DNA of 28,535 nt from assembly GCA_964453655.1 (NCBI GenBank), contig CAYVSP010000010.1, positions 1 through 28,535 of the forward strand, in the 5' to 3' direction. Below are positions 8,411 through 15,250 of the stretch, in pieces. Positions within the stretch are counted from its first letter, which is position 1, and every line of letters begins with the position of its first letter. Source of the DNA: CAYVSP01 sp964453655. Lineage in GTDB: Bacteria > Patescibacteriota > Saccharimonadia > Saccharimonadales > CAYVSP01. The position numbers and the translations under genes are program-made. The notes under the pieces were generated by a model that saw nothing but the letters and a program-made list of their open reading frames with translations, was not told the origin of the DNA and did not search any database.

Positions 8411-9245
8411 TCCTACCCTCTAGTGTTCTGAGCTCATGCAACGCCTTCATAGCTTGTTCATGATTAGGAGGAACGCCGTGCCAGTGGAAGTCGTACTCCA
8501 TAAAATCGACGCCTTTTCCCGCAACAGTATGCGCAATAATAACAGCCGGTTTTTCTACGATGGCCCGCGCCATAGCGCAAGCATCAATAACAGCCTCAAT
8601 GTCATTGCCGTCAATCTCAATAACGTGCCAACCAAAACTTTCCCATTTGGCCTTAAGATCCTCGAGTGGCATAACCACCTCTGTCGGTCCATCAATCTGG
8701 ATGTTGTTCCTGTCTACAATGGCAATTATGTTAGTCAGCTTATACTTAGCAGCCAGCATGATTGCTTCCCAGTTATTGCCTTCATCAAGTTCGCCGTCAC
8801 CTGTAATGACATAAATCCAACGGTGCGTTTCTTTGTTCATGCGCAAGGCCAAAGCCATACCACAGGCCTGACTTAGGCCAGAACCTAGGGGTCCGGTGGT
8901 ATTTTCAAGTCCTGGCAATTTTAGACGCTCGGGATGTCCCTGTAATCTCGAGCCAAATTTCCTAAGCGTCCGTAGTTCTTTACGGTCAAAGTAACCGGCG
9001 TGTGCCATAGTTGCATATAACACCGGGGCGCAATGTCCATTGCTGAGTAGTAAGATGTCACGATCTTTCCAGTCTGGCTTTTTCGGATCATAATTGAGAA
9101 CATCGAAATAAAGTGCCGTAAATATATCTGCCAGATCCAGCGGCCCGGCACTATGGCCGCTACCGGCTTCTTCCAGCATTTTGATAATATCCTGGCGTAT
9201 CTCGTCAGCCTTTAATTCTAACTGCTTCAGTGTCAGTTTTTTCAC
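8391..9245 (-). CDS. tktN: transketolase, N-terminal half (TPP diphosphate-binding domain)
   Basis: The 284-aa first subunit of the split transketolase. The TPP motif runs from TGDGELDEGNNW (148-159) to VDRNN (177-181). Active-site histidines sit in GSGHSAG (H31), SNGH (H71) and LQGHPE (H104), and GPLGSGLSQACGMALA gives the usual glycine-rich region. It binds the diphosphate and metal and must pair with TktC, whose gene overlaps its 3' end. The start is GTG at 9245 inside a GTGA overlap with the rpe stop, preceded by a GGGG run, which is typical of translational coupling. Confidence 0.95.
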   Translation of the reverse strand: MKKLTLKQLELKADEIRQDIIKMLEEAGSGHSAGPLDLADIFTALYFDVLNYDPKKPDWKDRDILLLSNGHCAPVLYATMAHAGYFDRKELRTLRKFGSRLQGHPERLKLPGLENTTGPLGSGLSQACGMALALRMNKETHRWIYVITGDGELDEGNNWEAIMLAAKYKLTNIIAIVDRNNIQIDGPTEVVMPLEDLKAKWESFGWHVIEIDGNDIEAVIDACAMARAIVEKPAVIIAHTVAGKGVDFMEYDFHWHGVPPNHEQAMKALHELRTLEGRIESEHE

Positions 9246-9880
9246 TTTTTTACCCCGTTGGCTATCTTATAAAGTGTAGCATAAGCATTAGCTGGACTGG
9301 GGCTTCTTTGAATAAAGCCACCAACATTCAGAACATCTACCCCACCTTCTATCAAGCGGCTAATATTATGGTCATCAATCCCCCCGTCCCAACCAATCTC
9401 CAGCTCTGGCTTCCATTTCTTAAGCTGCTTAACTTTGTGAAGCAAACCCAAATCTGCCGTTCCACCAAAAAAACCAAGTTTACCTGAAAAGATAAGTACG
9501 TGGTCGATGTAGCTTAGGCCCTTTTTTAAAACTTTCGGGTCGGTCTTTTGTAAGAGTGACACGCCAACTTTTATGTTGGTATGTCTAAGAACCTGAGCCA
9601 TCTCCACTAGATTGCCTTCGGCTTCGGCTTGTACAATGATGAGCTTTGGGTTCAATTTGGTGGCTTTATCCAGAATTTTAGCTGGCGTCTTATACATAAG
9701 ATGTAAATCAGCTGCTACACCCTCCGGTATCCAAGCTTGGTCCAAAGGCGGAGACATAGAAGCAGTAAATAGGCCATCCATAAAGTCAAAATGAATACGT
9801 GTCGCAAAGGTCTCGACGTTCTCTAGTTGGGTGCGAAATGTATGGGCGTCGTTAGCAGTAATGGATGGACATATAACCAT
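9242..9880 (-). CDS. rpe: ribulose-phosphate 3-epimerase-like protein
   Basis: TIM-barrel enzyme expected to epimerise ribulose-5-P and xylulose-5-P. The 212-aa length is normal. The metal ligands and acid/base residues known for Rpe are present: Ser6 (CPSI), His30 and Asp32 in IHFDFMDGLF, His60 in DLHLM, and Asp165 in GWDGGI. The flexible loop usually reading PGFGGQ is changed to LGFFGG (residues 135-140), and the His-containing strand after the third helix reads QAEAEGN, so substrate handling may differ somewhat. Its stop overlaps the tktN start and it begins 3 bases after the rpiB stop, exactly the pathway context expected. ATG start at 9880. Confidence 0.88.
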   Translation of the reverse strand: MVICPSITANDAHTFRTQLENVETFATRIHFDFMDGLFTASMSPPLDQAWIPEGVAADLHLMYKTPAKILDKATKLNPKLIIVQAEAEGNLVEMAQVLRHTNIKVGVSLLQKTDPKVLKKGLSYIDHVLIFSGKLGFFGGTADLGLLHKVKQLKKWKPELEIGWDGGIDDHNISRLIEGGVDVLNVGGFIQRSPSPANAYATLYKIANGVKK

Positions 9881-9883
9881 GGT

Positions 9884-10336
9884 TCACCCCAGCTGGTCCA
9901 GTTCTTCTATCCGGCGATGATGACGCACAGCCTCACTGAACGGCGTTTGTAACCATGTGTTGAGAATACTATGCACAGTCTCATTATCCTCTGAAAAAAG
10001 GCGGGCGGAGAGGCAAAGCACGTTACTGTTGTTGTCATTGCGAGTCATATAGGCTTCATGGACGTCCCATACAACCGAAGCACGGATGCCTTTGAAGCGG
10101 TTAGCTGCCATACCCATACCCTGGGCGCCCTTACAAATTAAGATGCCGCGGGCATCACTATCCGGACTGGCCAGCACTTTTTCAGCCACGCGAGTGGCAA
10201 ATTGCGGATAATCATCATCGGTATCCAGTTTAGTGTTACCCTCGTCCTCAATTTCATAGCCACTTCGCCCTAAATAATCTACCAGCCGTTTCTTAAGATG
10301 AAATCCACCATGATCCGCCCCAATGAAAATTTTCAT
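9884..10336 (-). CDS. rpiB: RpiB/LacAB-family sugar-phosphate isomerase with altered active-site residues
   Basis: A 150-aa protein of the ribose-5-phosphate isomerase B fold. It starts with IFIGADHGGFHLK, holds DYPQFA, and keeps the cysteine at the end of the fourth strand (C68). However, the usual CGTG loop reads CKGAQGMGMAANR (68-80), and the His of the R-x-H-N-x-x-N-V-L motif (His99 in E. coli RpiB, from memory) is replaced by Asp101 in TRNDNNSNVL. The context (overlapping gap by an ATGA, 3 bases from rpe, followed by both transketolase halves) strongly suggests it supplies ribose-5-P/ribulose-5-P interconversion, but the changed residues leave room for another aldose/ketose phosphate substrate. 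Confidence 0.85.
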   Translation of the reverse strand: MKIFIGADHGGFHLKKRLVDYLGRSGYEIEDEGNTKLDTDDDYPQFATRVAEKVLASPDSDARGILICKGAQGMGMAANRFKGIRASVVWDVHEAYMTRNDNNSNVLCLSARLFSEDNETVHSILNTWLQTPFSEAVRHHRRIEELDQLG

Positions 10337-11352
10337 GTTTTTTGCAGTTGTTTGCCTGCCTCGGCTGTCATCTCCACTAATCGGTTACAATAGCCCCACT
10401 CATTGTCATACCAGGCTACTACTTTGAGCATATTGCCGTCTATTACGGCAGTCAGTTTAAGATCTACAATGGCCGAGTGACTGTTACCGATAAAGTCACT
10501 GCTGACTAGCTCTTCCTCAGTTACCGTTAAAATCCCCTGGTAGAACGGCTCTTTAGCAGCTCTCCTGAAGGCCTCGTTCACCTCTTCGACAGTTACCTTC
10601 TTTTTGGTGATGATTACAAAATCGCTCAGGCTGACTACCGGCGTCGGTACGCGCACGCTCATACCTCCAAATACTCCTTCTAGAGCAGGCAGGGCCTTAG
10701 CGGCCGCAATTGAAGCACCAGTCGTGGTGGGTACGATGTTTTCGGCGGCGCTGCGGGCCTCACGCAAGTCTTTGGCTGGTGCGTCTTGGAGCACCTGGCT
10801 GGCAGTGTAGCTATGTACTGTCGTCATCATGGCTTTTTCAATGCCAAAGGCGCTTTCGATAACCGCTGCTACTGGGGTAATACAGTTAGTGGTACAAGAG
10901 GCGTTGGAAATGATATCGTGTTCCGGCTTAAGGTCCTGTTCGTTCACACCCATAACAAACGTATCATGATAATGCTCGTGTTTTTCTGGAGCTGATAGTA
11001 CTACTCTTTTGGCGCCAGCGGCCAAATGCTTTTTAAGATCGTCGTGGGTTACAAAACGGCCGGTCGCTTCAATCGCAATGTCTACATCATATTCTCGCCA
11101 GGGTAGCTTTGCTGGGTCTTTTTCGGCCAGTATGTTGATAGCTTGGCCTTTAACAATTAAATGAGATTCATCCCACTTAACTTCTTCTTCATACTCACCA
11201 TAGTTACTGTCATGCTTTAGCAGATGCGCCAATGTTCTGGTATCTGTTAAATCATTGATTGCCACGATATCTAAATCAGCCCTCTCAAATGCAATCTTAA
11301 AGGCGTTTCGGCCAATCCGGCCAAACCCATTAATCGCCACCCTCGTTTTCAT
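10333..11352 (-). CDS. gap: glyceraldehyde-3-phosphate dehydrogenase, type I
   Basis: Phosphorylating GAPDH of lower glycolysis, 339 aa. The NAD-binding start is VAINGFGRIGRNAF, with Asp in INDLTD (residues 32-37) indicating NAD preference. The catalytic Cys153 lies in SNASCTTNCITP and the catalytic His180 in MTTVHSYTASQ. The segment after the His reads SYTASQ rather than the common A/SYTNDQ, which I note but do not over-interpret. The family's NEWGYCNRLVEM is near the C-terminus. It is the first gene of the carbon operon and overlaps rpiB by 4 nt. The ATG at 11352 has AGAGGG about 12 nt upstream; TATAGT at 11383-11388 is a candidate -10. Confidence 0.97.
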   Translation of the reverse strand: MKTRVAINGFGRIGRNAFKIAFERADLDIVAINDLTDTRTLAHLLKHDSNYGEYEEEVKWDESHLIVKGQAINILAEKDPAKLPWREYDVDIAIEATGRFVTHDDLKKHLAAGAKRVVLSAPEKHEHYHDTFVMGVNEQDLKPEHDIISNASCTTNCITPVAAVIESAFGIEKAMMTTVHSYTASQVLQDAPAKDLREARSAAENIVPTTTGASIAAAKALPALEGVFGGMSVRVPTPVVSLSDFVIITKKKVTVEEVNEAFRRAAKEPFYQGILTVTEEELVSSDFIGNSHSAIVDLKLTAVIDGNMLKVVAWYDNEWGYCNRLVEMTAEAGKQLQKT

Positions 11353-11382
11353 ATTGGTTATTGCCCTCTCGTAAGCATTAGT

Positions 11383-11388
11383 ACTATA
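11383..11388 (-). promoter_or_regulatory. candidate -10 box for the gap-rpiB-rpe-tktN-tktC-fba operon
   Basis: TATAGT on the minus strand (5/6), about 30 nt before the gap ATG in the 67-base gap after the NUDIX gene. A second -10-like TACAAT lies slightly further up (11396-11401). No good -35 was found for either. Confidence 0.3.
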
Positions 11389-11419
11389 GAGGTTATTGTA
11401 TATGCTTATAGAAAGAAGC

Positions 11420-11857
11420 TCAAGAAGCTTGCAGAAGCTTTTTGCTGATTATGTAGTTTAGAACTTCTTTGTGCAAAGGATATTTATATTGCTCAACCGC
11501 CTTTTCTAATATCTCCCATTGAAATTTATCGTGCTCATAGCTTAGTGATACTTCACTAGAAGAAGTTCGGGCAGTATAAAAAATGAAGACCACGTTGTTT
11601 GTGATTTCATCTTTTCCATCAATCCAGGTGCGGATTTCTGTTTTGCTATACACCGGTGATAGATGACTTGCTTCAACTCCAGTTTCTTCTTTGATTTCGC
11701 GACCAATACTAGCCAGAAGTTCCTCGCCTTTTTCAAGCATACCGCCTGGTAAGTCCCATTGAAGCGGACGCCGCACATCTGTTTTGCTCCGGCGTAACAT
11801 TAAAATATTGCCAGCTTTATTGAAAACTATTGCTTTCTGGACTACTTCGGTAATCAT
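11420..11857 (-). CDS. NUDIX hydrolase
   Basis: A 145-aa NUDIX-fold pyrophosphohydrolase, cleaving nucleoside diphosphates linked to another moiety. The NUDIX box is complete (G-x5-E-x7-REUxEExGU): it begins at PGGMLEKGEE and ends REIKEETGV, with the metal-binding glutamates in place. Substrate cannot be told; MutT-like, Ap4A and ADP-sugar hydrolases share this box. Its ATG overlaps the ppa stop by 4 nt (ATGA), so it is co-translated with the inorganic pyrophosphatase, a sensible partner because some NUDIX reactions release PPi. The C-terminal codons contain three close copies of AGAAGCT/AAGCTT, probably fortuitous. Confidence 0.93.
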   Translation of the reverse strand: MITEVVQKAIVFNKAGNILMLRRSKTDVRRPLQWDLPGGMLEKGEELLASIGREIKEETGVEASHLSPVYSKTEIRTWIDGKDEITNNVVFIFYTARTSSSEVSLSYEHDKFQWEILEKAVEQYKYPLHKEVLNYIISKKLLQAS

Positions 11858-12381
11858 GCTTCTTTTTTGGCGCGTTCAATCGATTCAGTAATAACTTTTT
11901 TAGCTTCATCTGGACCGCCCCAACCTTTGAGCACAGCACTAACTCCGTTCCAGTTCTTTTTCCAGTCCTTGTAGTGCTTATAAAAATGTTCGATATTTTT
12001 CTTGAAGGCATCACCTAAATCATCAACTGTTTTAATGTGGTCCTTACTTATGTCATCAACAGCTACGCTGATAAGTTTTTCATCCAATTCGCCGTCGTCT
12101 TCAAAATAAAGTACGCCGATTGGCCGTACTGAAACATATGTGCCATGAGGCAATGATTCATCAATAATTAGCAATGCATCGAGAGGGTCGCCGTCCCCAC
12201 AAAGCGTATCTGGAATAAAACCATAGTCAGCAGGATAGCCCAGAAAGGTGCCGTTTACTCGATCAAGGAATAGGTGGTTTGTTTGCTTATCAAACTCAAT
12301 CTTATTCCGGCTGCCTTTTTGAATTTCGACGACAACATTGACCACATTCGGAGCGGTGTCACCATATGATAAATAAGTCAT
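11854..12381 (-). CDS. ppa: inorganic pyrophosphatase (family I)
   Basis: Soluble Mg-dependent enzyme hydrolysing pyrophosphate to phosphate, which pulls biosynthetic reactions forward. The 175-aa length matches bacterial family I enzymes. Diagnostic segments are NKIEFDKQTN, DRVNGTFLGYPADYGFIP with the Tyr/Asp of the active site, and the signature D-G-D-P-L-D-A around residue 66. The downstream part contains VDDISKDHIKTVDDL and ending helices with FKKNIEHFYKHYKD. The start ATG at 12381 has a clear GAAGGAGA ribosome site 8-9 nt upstream. It lies divergently from the flavin reductase gene across a short region with repeated CTATAACC motifs. Confidence 0.97.
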   Translation of the reverse strand: MTYLSYGDTAPNVVNVVVEIQKGSRNKIEFDKQTNHLFLDRVNGTFLGYPADYGFIPDTLCGDGDPLDALLIIDESLPHGTYVSVRPIGVLYFEDDGELDEKLISVAVDDISKDHIKTVDDLGDAFKKNIEHFYKHYKDWKKNWNGVSAVLKGWGGPDEAKKVITESIERAKKEA

Positions 12382-12406
12382 AAATTGTTCTCCTTCGTCG
12401 AACAGT

Positions 12407-12470
12407 TTATAGGTTTTAGCTACTAGTTTCTAGTGTTCTTACTATAACCTATAGCCCCTTACCTATAACC
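12407..12470. promoter_or_regulatory. repeated CTATAACC motifs in the ppa / flavin-reductase divergent region
   Basis: CTATAACC occurs at 12442-12449 and 12463-12470, 21 bases apart, i.e. two helix turns on the same face. TTATAGGTT at 12407-12415 is an inverted partner (8/9) of AACCTATAG at 12446-12454, and ACTAG-TTT-CTAGT lies between them. This looks like a set of operator half-sites between two divergent genes. The bound protein is unknown; the MarR-family gene at 13198 is a nearby candidate. Confidence 0.4.
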
Positions 12471-12483
12471 TTTTGTCGTATTG

Positions 12484-12489
12484 TACACT
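12484..12489 (+). promoter_or_regulatory. putative -10 box of the flavin oxidoreductase gene
   Basis: TACACT, 7 nt before ATG 12497, with no Shine-Dalgarno in between. If used, transcription would begin at the start codon. Four of six bases match and no -35 is evident. Confidence 0.3.
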
Positions 12490-12496
12490 ATACGTT

Positions 12497-13201
12497 ATGA
12501 AAGTTATCTTAGACCACACCGAAGACGAAGCGTTAAATATTCGCACTTTTTGGTTTAAGCCAGAGCGCGACTTTGACTACACTGCCGGACAATATACCGA
12601 ACTAACTGTACGGCATGATAATCCTGATGATCGTGGCATCAAGCACTGGTTTACAATTTCTTCTTCACCAACCGACCAGTTACTCAGTATTACGACTAAG
12701 TTAGCCTCTGAGCATCCAAGCACATTTAAACAAACGCTTTGGCAGCTACCTAAAGGTACTGAGCTGAATTGGGCAGATGCAATGGGTGACTTCGTGCTGC
12801 CGAAAGACTCTTCAGTTCCGCTTATTTTTGTAGCGGGCGGCATTGGCGTCACACCTTTTCATAGCATGATTAAGTGGCTGAAAGACAGCGGCGAACAGCG
12901 CAATATCCATTTAATATATGGCGCTAATCGTCTCGAAGAGGTAGCCTTTCAGCCTTTGTTTGAGTCATCAGTTAAGAAGTTTGAGTTACTTCTAAAAGAA
13001 CCGCCGCCTGACTGGCATGGCAAGACGGGTTCACTGTCGGCGGATAAAATTTTAGAGCTGGTTGGTTCAACCAACGGCAAAATGCTTTATTTGTCCGGCC
13101 CTGAACCGATGATAAAGACATTTGAGAAAGATTTGTTGGCGAAAGGAATTGAACGGCATCGCTTGGTAATAGATGATTTCCCGGGCTACACCTCTATTTA
13201 G
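12497..13201 (+). CDS. ferredoxin-NADP reductase-like flavin oxidoreductase
   Basis: A 234-aa protein with an FAD-binding beta-barrel domain followed by an NAD(P)-binding domain. HWFTISSSP (50-58) corresponds to the RxYS/T flavin motif, with the Arg replaced. VAGGIGVTPFHSM (112-124) is the pyridine-nucleotide loop, and YLSGPEPMI (198-206) the nicotinamide-proximal motif. There is no [2Fe-2S] domain, so it must pass electrons to or from a separate partner, or directly to small acceptors. A TTG codon eight codons upstream (12473) is in frame, but ATG 12497 is preferred because the similarity begins there and a possible -10 lies between. It ends tail-to-tail with the MarR gene, sharing stop bases TTAG. 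Confidence 0.88.
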   Translation: MKVILDHTEDEALNIRTFWFKPERDFDYTAGQYTELTVRHDNPDDRGIKHWFTISSSPTDQLLSITTKLASEHPSTFKQTLWQLPKGTELNWADAMGDFVLPKDSSVPLIFVAGGIGVTPFHSMIKWLKDSGEQRNIHLIYGANRLEEVAFQPLFESSVKKFELLLKEPPPDWHGKTGSLSADKILELVGSTNGKMLYLSGPEPMIKTFEKDLLAKGIERHRLVIDDFPGYTSI

Positions 13202-13635
13202 GTAGCACTAATCGTTTGTAGCTGGAAAATATATGATTTGAGATGAGAAGTTTGTTTCAACTGTTCTACTAGCGCATCGCCCACACGAATATTCGCCTTG
13301 ATGCAAAGTTTTTGACCTTTAGAAGTACTTTGCAAGCACCGATTGCGTCCGTCCTCGATGGAAGGCTGCTGGGTAATCGCGCCTTGTCGCTGCAAACGGT
13401 GCACTAAGGCCGTAACTTGAGGTAAGCTTACCCCAAGTAATGTCGCAGCTTCAGTAACCGTAAAGCCGGCTCTGCCTTCTTTGTCGACAGCTTCTAGCAG
13501 CAACCACTCCATGGCTGTAAGCGGCACTTCTTTCAGGGCCGCTGCAATCTGAGTACGCAGCCAGCGGTCAGTCTGGGTATGCAAAATACAAAAACTAAAA
13601 ATATCAAATGACTTCGTTGCCATAGCCCCTAGCAT
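13198..13635 (-). CDS. MarR-family transcriptional regulator
   Basis: A 145-aa winged helix-turn-helix regulator. The core is LTAMEWLLLEAVDKEG, then the recognition region FTVTEAATLLGVSLPQVTAL with VHRLQRQGAITQQ, and the wing with PSIEDGRNRCLQSTSKGQ, the typical MarR order of D-G-R plus L-T/S-x-K-G. Helices at both ends would form the dimer interface. Such proteins usually repress a neighbouring gene and release on binding a small molecule or on oxidation. Cysteines C17, C92 and C103 are present. The start is either ATG 13635 or ATG 13623; the latter has AGGGG very close. Its neighbours are a flavin reductase and, beyond, thioredoxin reductase, so redox control is a possible theme. Confidence 0.88.
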   Translation of the reverse strand: MLGAMATKSFDIFSFCILHTQTDRWLRTQIAAALKEVPLTAMEWLLLEAVDKEGRAGFTVTEAATLLGVSLPQVTALVHRLQRQGAITQQPSIEDGRNRCLQSTSKGQKLCIKANIRVGDALVEQLKQTSHLKSYIFQLQTISAT

Positions 13636-13691
13636 GCTCTAGTAACTTCATCCTGTAAACGAAATTTCTCACAACGCCCTTGCTAAATGTA

Positions 13692-13697
13692 TATAAT
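13692..13697 (+). promoter_or_regulatory. -10 box of the 511-aa hypothetical gene
   Basis: Perfect TATAAT within TGTATATAATATGG, 17 nt before ATG 13715. The predicted 5' leader is about 10 nt, too short for a normal Shine-Dalgarno. No clear -35. Confidence 0.5.
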
Positions 13698-13714
13698 ATG
13701 GTAGAGTTACATAA

Positions 13715-15250
13715 ATGGATGATTTGACAGATATTGAACCAAGTTTTCATTCTTCTTCAACTGATCAATTTATTTCCTTATTGGATCCTGATCTGCAAAT
13801 GTCACTTACCGGGCTCAGCTCGACTTTGAGTGCATTTGATGGCCTTACAAGTATTCGTGCCTACGAGCCATTGATAATACCAGACTGGGAAGATAGTTCC
13901 ACAGCACCAAATTTTTCGGCCGCCAACAGAAAAGGTTACCGTGCCTACCAGGGTACAAAATATGCAAGAGCCGCTGACGGATTCACACTAAAACTAGCCT
14001 CATACTTTGCTATTAATGACCTGCCTATTGAAGATCGCTTTGAATTAATGGCTAACTTTACTACTCATCCTGACTTACAAGGAAGTATTCTAAAAATAGT
14101 AGATTTATACGTAGGGCCTTTTAAACATCAAAGAGCCGCTGTTTTAGGCCTTAGAGAGAGGTTCTTGGACCCGGTCAAAACTGACAGCAATATGGCAAAT
14201 CTATTGATACGAACCGTTGCCGAAATAAGTGAAGCCGATGAACCTGATACGATCCAAGAAGGCCTCTTTTTAGCATTAGCACAAGACCTGGAACAAAACA
14301 AAAGTAATGCACTCATTCTTGAAGCCTTACGAACTACCAACGAAGAGCGTAAAGCAGCTATACAAAGAGATTATCTTTTAGAGTGTTTAAACAACGAGGA
14401 AAGATGGCCTAGACAACACAGGGTCCTTAGATTTTTATCTGCCTATGAATCGCAAAAAAGCGGAAGCCGAACCTCAGATTCTGAAGTCGTAGAAACAGTT
14501 GCGGCTATTCCGGCTGATTGGCCTCCTGAATTAGCTGAAGGGTTCAGTAAATTCTTTCAAGAAAATGAAGCTCGCTTTACTGAAAGTATATTAGGGAAAC
14601 TTAATGATTGTGTCATACTTTCTCCTGAAGAAGCCAGCCTTGAAGATTTAAGCGCGTTATGGACGGATTTTACTGTCTGGGCGCCTAGCCCTATTCCAGG
14701 CAATACAATGAGCAAACTCGACATCGTAAGGGCAAAAGTTAAAACACGCCATCAACCACATACAATGTCTGGCGTAGAAGCATCCTCCGATGATGACCTC
14801 GAAACGAATTCTGAAGAGATTAAATTGTTAGATCTGGTTGTCCTCACAAAGCGAACTATTGAAGGGGCTGACTCCTACGTGCGAAGCCAAATACCCGTAG
14901 AAGAACTCATCAACGATTACGTAGGTGATTATCCTGGCGTTCCTATGCTTAAAGAAGATATGGAAGTGGCACTGGAATACTTAAGACAAGTGCCAAAAAA
15001 CGACATTCTAAAAGGTACGATGAAGGAGCGAGCTACATTAGTCAGTGTCTCGGACGATGATGAAATCCCCCACCCTATGGCCCTCAGGCGCTATAAACCA
15101 AGCGATGCACCTGGTGTTACGCGTCACTCCAAAACGGCCAGAAAAACCAGGATTGAATTCGTTCGTCTTGATGATAGGACTATCGGCATTCTCGCTATAA
15201 GCGCTCGTGACGAAAGGACTTACGCCGGCAGAAAGAACGCTCGTCGTTAA
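13715..15250 (+). CDS. hypothetical protein, 511 aa
   Basis: Not recognised. It is a long soluble protein without signal peptide or membrane segment. The first 60 residues are Ser/Thr/Asp-rich and probably disordered. Residues about 90-350 look helical and acidic, and 350-370 contains an S-S-D-D-D-L-E linker. The last 60 residues are basic: S-K-T-A-R-K-T-R-I-E-F-V-R-L-D-D then IGILAISARDERTY. That tail (Arg/Lys-rich strand, R-L-D-D, hydrophobic strand, conserved-looking R-D-E) superficially resembles small nucleic-acid-binding or RelE-like beta sheets, but this is only an impression. It has a good -10 upstream and ends tail-to-tail with trxB, sharing the bases TTAA. Confidence 0.65.
   Translation: MDDLTDIEPSFHSSSTDQFISLLDPDLQMSLTGLSSTLSAFDGLTSIRAYEPLIIPDWEDSSTAPNFSAANRKGYRAYQGTKYARAADGFTLKLASYFAINDLPIEDRFELMANFTTHPDLQGSILKIVDLYVGPFKHQRAAVLGLRERFLDPVKTDSNMANLLIRTVAEISEADEPDTIQEGLFLALAQDLEQNKSNALILEALRTTNEERKAAIQRDYLLECLNNEERWPRQHRVLRFLSAYESQKSGSRTSDSEVVETVAAIPADWPPELAEGFSKFFQENEARFTESILGKLNDCVILSPEEASLEDLSALWTDFTVWAPSPIPGNTMSKLDIVRAKVKTRHQPHTMSGVEASSDDDLETNSEEIKLLDLVVLTKRTIEGADSYVRSQIPVEELINDYVGDYPGVPMLKEDMEVALEYLRQVPKNDILKGTMKERATLVSVSDDDEIPHPMALRRYKPSDAPGVTRHSKTARKTRIEFVRLDDRTIGILAISARDERTYAGRKNARR

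Noticed and set aside
8436..8876. 146-aa open frame on the + strand opposite tktN
   Set aside because: Antisense to a well-defined enzyme gene; no independent evidence.
12473..12496. TTG start for the flavin reductase, 8 codons upstream
   Set aside because: No ribosome site, residues S-Y-C-T-L-Y-V are outside the fold, and a -10-like box falls in this stretch.
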